64,000 nucleotides of DNA, taken from Cordilura impudica (Eukaryota > Arthropoda > Insecta > Diptera > Scathophagidae). A model generated the notes under the pieces. The model was not told where the DNA came from. It did no database searches and worked only from the letters and a program-made list of their open reading frames with translations. Shown here in pieces: positions 10,827-20,872 of this stretch. The stretch is from assembly GCA_963682025.1 (NCBI GenBank), contig OY821521.1, forward strand, positions 113,930,080-113,994,079, given 5' to 3'. Each line of letters begins with the position of its first letter. Within the stretch, counting starts at the first letter, position 1. The translations under genes were made by a program, and so were the position numbers.

Positions 10827-12080
10827 GTTACTTGGGATTCCAGCAATTAGTGCAGGCACGGGAGAGGAACAGGCCATTGCCGTCTGTAATTTATTGAAAG
10901 TATGGGGTCTAGAAGAAAAGGTAGAAGCTCTTTGCTGCTATACCACAGCATCCAACTTAGGACGAATAAAAGGCGCATGCGTACTTTTAGAGCAAATATT
11001 AGATAAAGATCTCTTATATTTTCCGTGCCGTTATCTCATATTCGAAATACTTTTACGGAGCGTTTTTGATGAAAAAATGCAAGTCTTCTGGCCCAAGTGT
11101 CACACTATTTCATAGATTTAGAAATGGCTGGATTAAATAAAATAAAAATAATTTAAATCTGGAATTGAAGATCAGCACGTAAAAAATATACTTGGCAATA
11201 CAACAGAGCTAATGGAGTTTGCATTAAATAATCTAAAATAAAAGCAACCGCGAGATGATTACAAGGAACTTCTTCAATTGGCTATAGTTTTTCTTGGAGG
11301 GGTAGTTCCAAAGTTCACTTTTAAAAGGCCAGGAGCCTTTCACCATGCCCGATGGATGTCCAAGGCAGTGTATAGTTTAAAAATATTTTTATTTCGGGAA
11401 GAGTTTATTTTGACTGACTCTGAGAAGAATGGTATTAGAGACATAAGTATTTTTATAGTAAAAATATATTTAAAAGCTTGGATAAAGGCCCCAGTTGCTG
11501 CTGAAGCTCCTAATCAAGATTTGACTTTATTAAAAAACTTAAATGATTATAGTTTAATTGATGAAAATCTAAGTCGAGAATTACTGCGGAAATTCTGCAA
11601 TCATTTATGGTATTTATCACCAGAATCTGCAGCGCTGGCTTTTTTCGATGATCAGATTTCTTTTAAAAGAACAAAAATTATGGTAGCTGCTTTAAATCAA
11701 CCTAATGAAATTGACAACAAAAAATTTACAATTCTTTTCCATCACATAAGCCAGTGCATCGATAAAAATATTGAAGATTTTATCTCGCAACAAAGTTCAA
11801 ATTTTTTATAAAAGATTTTCTATTCCAACGGATTTTCTTAAGAACCAGAAGAATGGAAGAACGACACCTGTTACAATATTGGTTTGGGTATAGTAAGCAA
11901 ACTGAAAGTTGTTAATGACACTGCAGAACGGGCAGTCAAACTGATGGAAGACTTTAATCAAGTCTTGTCACGATTCGAAGAAGAGAAGCAACTAATAATG
12001 CAAATTGTTGCAGATTATAGAAAAAGATCAACACTATTAAATTAATATGTAAATCTTAAATAAAATAAAGTATAAAAATG
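10827..12080 (+). pseudogene. Transposase C-terminal segment, tandem unit 3
   Basis: Frames 10894-11115 and 11278-11811. It is the most divergent unit: ATGGAG for TTGAG near 11213, IFIVKI for IFVVKI, AWIKAP for ACIKAP and LIDEN for LIDKN. Otherwise it is identical to its neighbours. Confidence 0.8.
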
Positions 12081-13334
12081 GTTACTTGGGATTCCAGCAA
12101 TTAGTGCAGGCACGGGAGAGGAACAGGCCATTGCCGTCTGTAATTTATTGAAAGTATGGGGTCTAGAAGAAAAGGTAGAAGCTCTTTGCTGCTATACCAC
12201 AGCATCCAACTTAGGACGAATAAAAGGCGCATGCGTACTTTTAGAGCAAATATTAGATAAAGATCTCTTATATTTTCCGTGCCGTTATCTCATATTCGAA
12301 ATACTTTTACGGAGCGTTTTTGATGAAAAAATGCAAGTCTTCTGGCCCAAGTGTCACACTATTTCATAGATTTAGAAATGGCTGGATTAAATAAAATAAA
12401 AATAATTTAAATCTGGAATTGAAGATCAGCACGTAAAAAATATACTTGGCAATACAACAGAGCTAATTGAGTTTGCATTAAATAATCTAAAATAAAAGCA
12501 ACCGCGAGATGATTACAAGGAACTTCTTCAATTGGCTATAGTTTTTCTTGGAGGGGTAGTTCCAAAGTTCACTTTTAAAAGGCCAGGAGCCTTTCACCAT
12601 GCCCGATGGATGTCCAAGGCAGTGTATAGTTTAAAAATATTTTTATTTCGGGAAGAGTTTATTTTGACTGACTCTGAGAAGAATGGTATTAGAGACATAA
12701 GTATTTTTGTAGTAAAAATATATTTAAAAGCTTGCATAAAGGCCCCAGTTGCTGCTGAAGCTCCTAATCAAGATTTGACTTTATTAAAAAACTTAAATGA
12801 TTATAGTTTAATTGATAAAAATCTAAGTCGAGAATTACTGCGGAAATTCTGCAATCATTTATGGTATTTATCACCAGAATCTGCAGCGCTGGCTTTTTTC
12901 GATGATCAGATTTCTTTTAAAAGAACAAAAATTATGGTAGCTGCTTTAAATCAACCTAATGAAATTGACAACAAAAAATTTACAATTCTTTTCCATCACA
13001 TAAGCCAGTGCATCGATAAAAATATTGAAGATTTTATCTCGCAACAAAGTTCAAATTTTTTATAAAAGATTTTCTATTCCAACGGATTTTCTTAAGAACC
13101 AGAAGAATGGAAGAACGACACCTGTTACAATATTGGTTTGGGTATAGTAAGCAAACTGAAAGTTGTTAATGACACTGCAGAACGGGCAGTCAAACTGATG
13201 GAAGACTTTAATCAAGTCTTGTCACGATTCGAAGAAGAGAAGCAACTAATAATGCAAATTGTTGCAGATTATAGAAAAAGATCAACACTATTAAATTAAT
13301 ATGTAAATCTTAAATAAAATAAAGTACAAAAATG
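12081..13334 (+). pseudogene. Transposase C-terminal segment, tandem unit 4
   Basis: Frames 12148-12369 and 12532-13065. It carries the V variant of units 2 and 3 but otherwise matches units 1 and 2. Its 3' end runs into the unique sequence GTTAATTATG at 13335, the ancestral 3' flank of the gene. Confidence 0.8.
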
Positions 13335-13829
13335 GTTAATTATGAAAATTTTATTTAAATATGAGTTATATATTTAAAAATAAAAAATACATTTAAAAAT
13401 TTCTGTGTTCAACATAATTAAAAAAGATAATAAATATAAGGTGATCTTAAAAAAATATATTTTTTTTTAAACTTTATTAGTTTTCTATAAAATTATAATG
13501 TCTGCATTGGGAGGTTTTACTGTAGTATAAGTTTTTATGTCGAATTACTAATTGTGAAAACATTGGATTATTTAAAATATTTTCCTAAAACAGAATGGTT
13601 ATAACTTTCTCAGATTTGCTTTCTTTTCCCAGGTTTAGAAACATACATATTTTCCAAGAAAAAATAGAATAACTTAAAAAGTTGATGTGTTATTTTTATT
13701 TTGCTGACAGATTCAGATTTATCACCAAATAGTACATTATGATCCACTTAAAAATATATTAGCTTGCTGCATAGACTTAAAATAAAATTAACATTTGTGT
13801 AAATTTTTTAGAAATTTTACGTATTTTAC
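13335..13829. other. 3' non-coding region of the TAGGG element
   Basis: AT-rich, no open frame. The right inverted arm begins at about 13830. Confidence 0.5.
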
Positions 13830-13978
13830 CAACTTTAGGGCGGATGAGCCACGCCTTCCCGTTATCCGATCGCACTAATTTTTCGCACACTATATTTTTT
13901 CACTAAGAACATTTCTAGGGGGAGTTCCGATACAAATGTCACAAAAAATTTTGGCCCATATAAGCAAGGCGCACCCTA
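13830..13978 (-). repeat. Right terminal inverted repeat of the TAGGG element
   Basis: Reverse complement of the left arm at 6342-6492. It ends CACCCTA and is followed by the TSD ATACCCAT. Confidence 0.85.
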
Positions 13979-13986
13979 ATACCCAT

Positions 13987-14431
13987 GCTTGCAACAACTA
14001 AATTACTGTATTACACACAAGTGCGATGCTACAGTTATGTGTAATACTTCATACCTATACCGAACATGTCTCTACACAACCAACTTAAATAACTTAAAGT
14101 ACATTCTTGTATAAATATTTCAGATTATGTGTATATAAATACTTTCAAGTATGAAGTATGCATAAGTATGGAAATGTAGCTAGAGTACTCTAAGTACTTA
14201 AATGACATGTGTGGATTAATACAACATATTGTATCGATGCGTGTTATACTTAGCTACTTGTACAAAAATGGGTATGAAATGGCATAAAAAAATTTATTGA
14301 GAAAAATAACACAAAATAAGAAAAAATCGGGAAAGTCCCGAATTAGACAATAGTAAATTAGATAATTGTCGCTTGCATACGCATTTCAAATTTGGGAGTG
14401 TGCGATACACAAGTGTTTCAAATTATATAAA
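13987..14431. other. 5' region of the hAT transposase gene
   Basis: Non-coding, with repeated GTACTT/AAGTAT/TACTTAA-type motifs (14040-14280) like those found near the other hAT end (16990-17290). These are probably subterminal transposase-binding repeats; the binding role is inferred from hAT biology. Confidence 0.4.
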
Positions 14432-15898
14432 ATGGAGAATATTGATGAAATTTTAAAGAAAATAAATGAAGGCGAGTTCAAGTTATTGACAAAAACAGGA
14501 AAGAGTGTTATATGGACTTGTTTTCTTGAAATCGAAAAGGAGGATGGGTCTATTCTACAGGACAGAGTATACTGCCGAGTGTGCCGGAATATTTTGAAAT
14601 ATACAAAGAAGCAAACGTCAAATTTAATAAAACATAAGTGCGTTCATTCACAGCCACATGACAATACACCGATTCAAGTAAATACCGAAGATAAAAACGC
14701 TTGCTTTGAAGTATTTATGGATTTTACAATAGAAGACTGTCGTCCTTTCAGTAGTGTTGAAGGCTCCGGGTTTCGTAAAATGATTGCAAAGTGTATACAA
14801 ATTGGTGGTAAGTACGGTGAAAATGTTGATTTGGACAAATTTATTCCCAGTGCAAGGACATTATCACGAAAAAGTCAATTGATGGCCGCAGAGAAAAAAC
14901 AAGAAATTAAACCGTACATACAGAACATCATTGATAATGGTGAGGCTGCGGTTACTATTGATATGTGGACCGACGGTTTTATTAAAAGAAATTTCTTGTG
15001 TGCCACTTTAGACTTCCAAGTGAATTTCGAAATTGTAGACATTACCTTAGGAATAAAATCCATGGATTTTATGTCTAATACAGCAGTCAATATAACAGAA
15101 AAATTAAGCAGCCTTTTTGATGAATTCGGTGTGACTGATATATCAAATGTGGTGTTCGTTACTGATCGCGGAAGTAATATTGTAAGTGCACTGAACTTCG
15201 CAATGTTTAAGTCAATTTTTAACAATTACACAAAGGTCAATGAAGTTCTTGCGGATAATGTTCAAAGACGGAGTATGTTAAACTTCAATATGTCCGTCCT
15301 CCAGAGTTTAGTTGAGATATGCAACGACTTCGAAATAATTTTCAAAAAACTTCAAGCCAGTGTGTCTCCTACATTATGTTTCGTTATTCCTTCCATTAAT
15401 TGAATTAAAATGATTTGCGTTATTCAAAATAACGAAGAAGCTGATATGCGGCTCTAAAGATGAATATTTTGTCGCACTTGGAGAAATGGAGTTCAAATTT
15501 AACTATTTTGCATAAAGCTGCATTGTTCTTATATCCTCCTGCAATATCTTTGCAGTCAAATGAAATAAACGATATAAAAGAATTTTGCATTGGAAAACTA
15601 ACGGAAAATCATACTGAAGTGTGTGGATCCCTAGAAACATCTGGGTCGCCAATGAGGCCTCTTTCACCACAAGTACTGCAACCACTTTCCCCAATAATTG
15701 TGACGAAACAGTATTACAGAGGTTTTCGAAAATATCAAATATCCCAAATTATCAAAATTAGCGACGAAACCATTGTCTATTCCTGCTAGTAGCGCACCGT
15801 CCGAACGCGTTTTCTCCTTAGCTGGAAATATTGTAACGGAAAAAAGAAATCGGTTGGAACCCAAAACAGTGGACAGCACTATTTTTTTGAATTCATGA
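14432..15898 (+). pseudogene. hAT transposase, Hermes-like (internally deleted and frameshifted)
   Basis: From ATG 14432 a frame runs to 15403 with a BED-type zinc finger (VYCRVC...HKC, residues about 47-70), the DCRPFSSVEGSGF block (103-115), TIDMWTD with the first catalytic Asp (D177) and FVTDRGSNIV with the second (D245). The family normally has about 90 residues next, including a Cys/His and Trp hairpin-binding region; here it is gone and the frame jumps to the LQ..VEICNDFE block. After shifts near 15400 and 15455 the frame 15460-15789 continues. A last shift near 15770 gives the C-terminal hAT dimerisation motif IPASSAPSERVFSLAGN with the third acidic residue (E in SER) and a stop at 15898. 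Dead, but clearly Hermes-type by eye. Confidence 0.9.
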
Positions 15899-17285
15899 TA
15901 TAAAAAAAATATTTGGTAAAATTTTGTGTTCCATCGATTAATCCTTAGTATATGGTAATGAAATATGAATTTATTTTTTGTTTTATAGCTTAGCATTTTT
16001 ATCAGTGAATTGTTATTTATTTTTTATCTATGTATTTTAATAAACTAAATTTTCTAAAAAAACAAACGAATTTATGAATTTAATAGGAAATTCAGCTTGG
16101 CCGAACTTTGTAAATTTGGCGAATCTTCGGCATCAAGCCATAAAAAAATTACCTTTGGCCGGGCACTAGTAAAATGTTTGAATAATTATGTCAAATAAAA
16201 ATTTTAATATTATAATACAAATATTTGTTTGGAAATTATTTAATCATATAAATTTTTAATGATATCAATTTCTAATGACATAAACTTTATGAAAACTTTT
16301 TTATTCGGGCCGTTAATCATTTTGAAATCATTGAGGGTGCTAAGATGTTTTCTTTTATCTCTAGTTTATGGTAATTAAATATGAATTTTTATAGCTAAGC
16401 ATTTTTATCAGTGAATTGTTATTAATTTTAATAAACTAAATTATCTAAAAACAAACATCTTCGTCTTTTTTTAAGAATTTAAAAGAAAATTCGGTTTGGT
16501 CAAACTTCTTCATCAGCCTTTAAAAAACTTGCCTTTGGCAATGATATAATATTTATCATATCTTTTTTATTCATGTCGTTAATAATTTTTAAATCAGTAA
16601 ATTAGTACGCTTTAAACAAGTAAGTCTAAATATCAGTAAACATTTTCTGTGACTGTTACTAATACATATAAACAAACCCAAATTTTTGGTATTGTAGGGT
16701 AAACTGTTTTTTTTTTGATGTTGATATTTTCTAAAATACATTTAAATATATTTGATGTTTCTGAAATATATTTGATGTTTTATGAAATACATTTTCTACT
16801 TTCTGAAATACATGATAGTTTCTGAAAAACAATTGAAAAAAGTGTAGTAAAATAAAAATCTTAATAATAAAATACAAATAATTGTTTGGAAATTATTGAT
16901 TGATATAATTTTTTAATGATATAAATTTTATCAAACTTTTTTATTCTTCGTTAATAAATTTTATATCATTAATTAAAAATATACTCTGTGTATATTGAAG
17001 TATAAAAATACTCTAAGTATACATATAATACTCTGGGTAGATAATTATGGATATTTCATACTTATAAGCATGGGTATAGCAAGTAACATACACAACTTCT
17101 ACTCACATCCAGTTGTACTGGGATACAACGTAGTATGAGTGTTTGAATACACATGACTGCCTACACTTGTGGTTATTTAAGTTGCAGTTGGTTTGAATAT
17201 GTTGTGTATGGGTATCGTTTCTTTAACGTCACTCACTCATACATGTTTGACGACTACTACTTTAAGAGTACTCAAAATGATACTT
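15899..17285. repeat. 3' region of the hAT element with internal duplications
   Basis: A segment containing GCATTTTTATCAGTGAATTG occurs at about 15950-16110 and again at about 16360-16500. A second segment, containing ATACAAATATTTGTTTGGAAATTATT, occurs near 16185-16330 and recurs near 16850-16975. These are diverged tandem duplications of about 415 bp and 670 bp. No coding potential. Confidence 0.65.
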
Positions 17286-17306
17286 TTGTCATTCTCTGAT
17301 GCGTAC

Positions 17307-18027
17307 GCTTCGTTGCTTGATGGGGATGTTGTGCCGTAAGCGAATCTGGTGTTTGGCAATGGTGCATAACCCTTTTATGTTGTTAAACTTCTTCCTCTGG
17401 TCCTGTATAAGTTCCATTAGAGTATAATTTTCTGCTGTTGTAAAAAACGGGCGCTTCGTTACTGAGTGAACTGGTTCTATCTGAGGGGCCACCTGGACCT
17501 TCGGCTTGAGTAGTGGGACGCCGTTTAGACGAATTTCTATGTTCAACATCTTGAGGAACTCCATGCCAAGAATCATCGGTACGGCCAGAGTGGGTACTAC
17601 TGAGGTTAATAGGGTAACTGTTTGTTGGTCATACCGAATCTGGATGGTATAAGTGTTTAAGTGTGACACGAGGGTTCTATCTGCCATCTGTACTGTCCCG
17701 TAACTGCTGGCCATCGGGTGGTTTAACCTCCGTAAGTGTCGTTCGATCGTCTCGTTGACATAAGTGTGGGATGCCCCGGTGTCGACTAGAGCTGCACCAT
17801 ATACCCATGGATGCTTACATAGAGATAGTATCTTCCATCCGGATCTGTGGTGAGCGCACCTTCGGCAGTGGCTAACTTTTGACAATGGCAATGCTGGGAT
17901 AGGGTGCCATCGCGACCACAATGGGAGCAGAACAGCCTCCGGGGATTTGTACAATGCCATCACGTATGGCCTGGTGATTTACAGCGCCAACATCGATTTT
18001 CTCGCAAGTACTGGCCGTCGTTTACCA
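17307..18027 (-). pseudogene. LTR element gag C-terminus and aspartic protease, start of RT
   Basis: On the minus strand, from the CACTA junction at 18027, come two zinc knuckles (first CWRCKSPGHT..WHC with a TGA inside it, second CSHCGRDGTLSQHCHC), about 17995-17885. After a frame change the ORF 17963-17307 holds a retropepsin: ALVDTGASHTYV with catalytic Asp at about 17783 and the ILGMEFL strand near 17570. It ends with IPIKQRSVR, which resembles the first strand of gypsy RT, and then stops at the hAT target site. Gag and protease in different frames is normal for this superfamily. RT proper is absent on the far side of the hAT. Confidence 0.8.
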
Positions 18028-18310
18028 CACCCAGAGAAAAAGTGACCACATTCGTATACAAAATGACCACATTCGTTCTCAATAGTCCGCCAACCACGTT
18101 TGTGGTCAAATTGTACACGCCGTTGTCACTTCAACAACGAATAATTGACAATGATTTCGTTGTTAAACTAACCACAAATGTGTACAAATTGACACCGACA
18201 TGGTGCCAAAGTGACAACGTGTCGGTGTTAAATTGACACCCTACCGGTGTCGACGTGGCACCGTGCCGTTGTTAAATTGACACCCTACCGGTGTCGATTT
18301 GACACCGTTA
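18028..18310. repeat. Left subterminal repeat region of the CACTA-like element
   Basis: Roughly 12-14-bp motifs of the types GTGACCACATTCGT, TTGACACCGTTGTC, GACACCCTACCGGTGTC and their reverse complements alternate along 270 bp. They correspond to the AACGTTGTCA-type motifs at the other end (22960-23220). In plant CACTA elements such arrays bind a transposon-coded protein; that role here is inferred. Confidence 0.7.
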
Positions 18311-18470
18311 GTGTTTGATTTAAAATTTCCGGTTATTTCCCATTCCGTTCCCAACCTACACGTTCCCAATCTACTTTAGTAATAAAAAACTATTAAACTG
18401 TATTATAATTATGTTTTATAAACATATTTTATTCACAGAATGTATTTATTTAAATTTAAGGTACAAAAAC

Positions 18471-20858
18471 TTAAATTAACTTAATTCTAAAATAAATTTT
18501 TCCATTGTTCATAGGATATAAATGAAATGGAGGAGTCATAAAATCTAAAATTGGTATTAAATAAGTAGTAGTATTGTTTAAAGAACCAATTTCATAAGAT
18601 TGCAAATGAAAATCAAAATTTTTAATGTTAACTTGATTACACGAAACGTAAACATTTTCATTTTGAATAATAAAATTTTTAATTTTGAAAAGTTCAATTG
18701 ACGGTGTGTTGGTAGATAAGTAATAATTTGCTTTATACAAAGTTCCTTTAAAGACAGTATCATTAGAAACTTTGCAGTTCTGTAAATTTAAATTTTGATT
18801 ATTGTTTTTGAAACAATACTCTTCTTTTATTAAATTTACAGTCTTATATGAATTTAAACTAAAAATAGGTTCTAAATTATCTTCATGATTTAGCAAAAAG
18901 TTCGAAAATCTAAATCCAGCCTTTATAGTTATAGAATGACATGGATTTACTCTTGATGTAGTGTTACTTAAATAAATTTTAGCATCTTTATGCTTAGCTT
19001 CAAATCTCATATACCAGAGGCCCACATTTTCTAATAGCAGTTGGGTAATGGACAAGAAAATGATGTTTTGGTTTTAATGAACCATACAAATTTGAATAAA
19101 GTAAATGGTGTTTGTTAATTAATTCTTCCAATTTAATTAAATCGTCTTCTATATAACTTGGTTTTAAAAGTAAATCAATAATTTGTAGTAAAATAATGAA
19201 GACTTCCCAATGAGGGTTATCATGAGGAACTAAATCGCCGATCATTAATGGCAAGAAATGAATAAAACAAATAGTTTCACTAGCAGTCATCCTTAAATTA
19301 TATTTTTTTAATCTGTCAAAGGTTAATAGTACAGAATTGTTCCCGACTTCAATTTCTCCAAACTGAAATAAAGTCTTTCTGCAGTTAATATTGTCTAAAG
19401 TAATAATATTATCATTAATTAATGCAAGTAATACATTACACACATCGTAAACACAAACGCCTTCGAATATGTCATGCATAAAATCAAAGCAAAAATTTTC
19501 TGTGACATGGAAATTTGGAATAGACTCAAAAATGCAATTGTTTTTAATTCCTGTTTCCTGAAAATTATTATCTAATAAATTTTGTTTATAATTTCTTTCA
19601 TTCCTCAAACAATCTGAAATTTCACTTGTATCACATTGCATTTGGGATTTGGTTCTTGTGCAGACACGACAATATCTTTTAGAATTAAATGATTGAACGA
19701 ACCCTAAAATACTATTAACTGCTAGATTATCCCCAACAATTAAACCTAGAATTAAATGTACTTTATGCACTTTCCCATTAGTTGTAATTTCAATTCCATC
19801 TTCTAATTTTTTTAAGTTTTCTACTAAGTGATGAAGTGCTTTTTCATTACCGTGAATTTTTAAATCTGTAGACGATATAAAAGCTACCGTGAATATGTAT
19901 TCCAATTTAGATAATAAATATTGAGGCATTGAGGGAAAATTAATGTAGAAACCGCACATGGAAAAGGTATGGCTACCAAGAGAATTATTTATTTGAAAAT
20001 CGTCAAGATAAAGTATATAGGGAATAATTGTATCAAAATTGTATTTCAATACTTTTGTTTTAAACAACTGCCCGCTCGTAAAATTTTGTAAAATATTTGA
20101 ATCAAGGAGTTTTTGAGCATTTTCTAGTGTGAAATGTAAAAGATTTGGAATTTTAAAAATGGCCTCAAGCATGAAATGCAATGGCATTATGTAAATGTTT
20201 GATAATTTCGGCGCTAAAGTGGGATTTCCGTTAATAACAATTTCGGAAATCTGGTTGTTAATTGTAAAAATTGTTGGTGCCTCATATAAGTTAAGTTCTT
20301 TTAATATTTTTATAAATCTGTATTCAGATTTAATTTCTACAAATGGATTTTTGCAAAAGTTCAATATGCACTTAAAATCTTCACGAATTGGATTATTATT
20401 ATTATCTAATTTGTTTTCTATTGTAGCTGATATGGATGAAAGTAATGCGGTAACTGAATTTTGTATTTCCAAAACTTTATTTCTAGGCATATAGTTTTCT
20501 TGATATAATTGCAAAGATAGACTCAAAACTTGTTTTTTCAAAATTTCTAATTCATTTTCTGTTTTTTGCTATCAATAAAAGTTTCAATGTTTGACTGTGG
20601 CCTGTTTACAACAGATGGTAAAAATATAATATCAATTGCAGGTGGATTTACAGTTAATGTGTTAGTATTTGCAGTAACTGAATGCTGTTTCTCTAAATGT
20701 TTTCGGAATGAAAAAAATGTAGTAAATGTCTGGTTACAATTATTCTGTACACATTAAACTTTTAACAGTTTAGTTGACATTAAATGGTCTAATTTTAAAT
20801 GGACTATTAGAATATTTGCTTTCTCAAATTGTTTACGGCAACGGAAACAAATATACAT
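18471..20858 (-). pseudogene. CACTA-like transposase with N-terminal C2H2 fingers (one late frameshift, early stops)
   Basis: ATG at 20858-20856. The first residues form two C2H2 fingers (CFRCRKQFEK...H-x4-H and C-x4-C-x12-H-x4-H, about 20850-20680), with stops between and after them. The main frame (20541-19000) has YLDDFQINNSLGSH (about residue 180), a Cys-pair block RYCRVCTRTKSQ, FMHDIFEGVCVYD, and LKPKHHFLVHYP near its end. A one-base deletion near 19022 moves the rest into frame 19055-18471 (WYMRFEAKHKDAK and a 180-residue tail). The motif order is that of animal TNP2-like transposases. The DD and HD motifs are candidate catalytic residues. It follows the companion gene, same strand, with a gap of 14 bp. 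Confidence 0.75.
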
Positions 20859-20872
20859 ATTAATATTAGATC

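Larger units (their letters stand above)
8319..13334 (+). repeat. Four tandem copies of a 1254-bp transposase segment
   Basis: Unit boundaries are 8319, 9573, 10827 and 12081, each beginning GTTACTTGGGATTCCAGCAA and ending AAAGTATAAAAATG (last unit AAAGTACAAAAATG). Each unit holds the C-terminal two thirds of the transposase, its stop and an AATAAA-like signal. The junctions carry the microhomology GTTA, present in the ancestral sequence at both the left breakpoint (8319) and just past the right one (13335). Units differ at only a handful of sites (E or V before WGLEEKV, C or W in KAC/WIKAP, V or I in IFVVKI, K or E in LIDKN). Amplification is very recent unless it is an assembly artefact. 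Confidence 0.9.
6342..13978 (+). mobile_element. TAGGG-ended DNA transposon with 8-bp TSD (HWDGK-family transposase)
   Basis: Long inverted arms (about 150 bp) start TAGGGTGCGCC at 6342 and end GGCGCACCCTA at 13978. Both contain AAGGCGTGGCTCATCCGCCC. The flanks ATACCCAT at 6334-6341 and 13979-13986 are an exact 8-bp target duplication. TAGGG ends plus 8-bp TSDs are compatible with the hAT superfamily in the broad sense. The coded protein has motifs HWDGK, TTASN and ARWM and is not one of the well-known hAT lineages. It inserted into the hAT's 5' region upstream of its transposase. Confidence 0.85.
6265..17298 (+). mobile_element. Hermes-like hAT transposon
   Basis: The termini are inverted CAGAGAATGACAA (6265-6277 and, reverse complemented, 17286-17298). 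They are flanked by the exact 8-bp duplication ATGCGTAC (6257-6264 and 17299-17306), which fits the hAT preference nTnnnnAn. The Hermes family of house flies has closely similar CAGAGAA ends. The internal gene (14432-15898) is a Hermes-type transposase. Of the 11,034 bp, 7.6 kb is a nested TAGGG-ended transposon plus its TSD copy. Short AAGTACT/GTATACC-type motifs are repeated near both ends, as in hAT subterminal regions. It lies inside the older LTR retrotransposon. Confidence 0.9.

Noticed and set aside
8770..13065. A tandem gene family of four host paralogs
   Set aside because: All units lie between one pair of inverted arms with one TSD, share the same stops and lack start regions; this is amplification inside a transposon.
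15664..15996. Minus-strand ORFs over the hAT transposase 3' end
   Set aside because: They oppose the clear plus-strand hAT motif ASSAPSERVFSLAG and have no recognisable content.
20195..20494. Plus-strand 99-codon ORF
   Set aside because: Shadow of the CACTA transposase frame on the minus strand.
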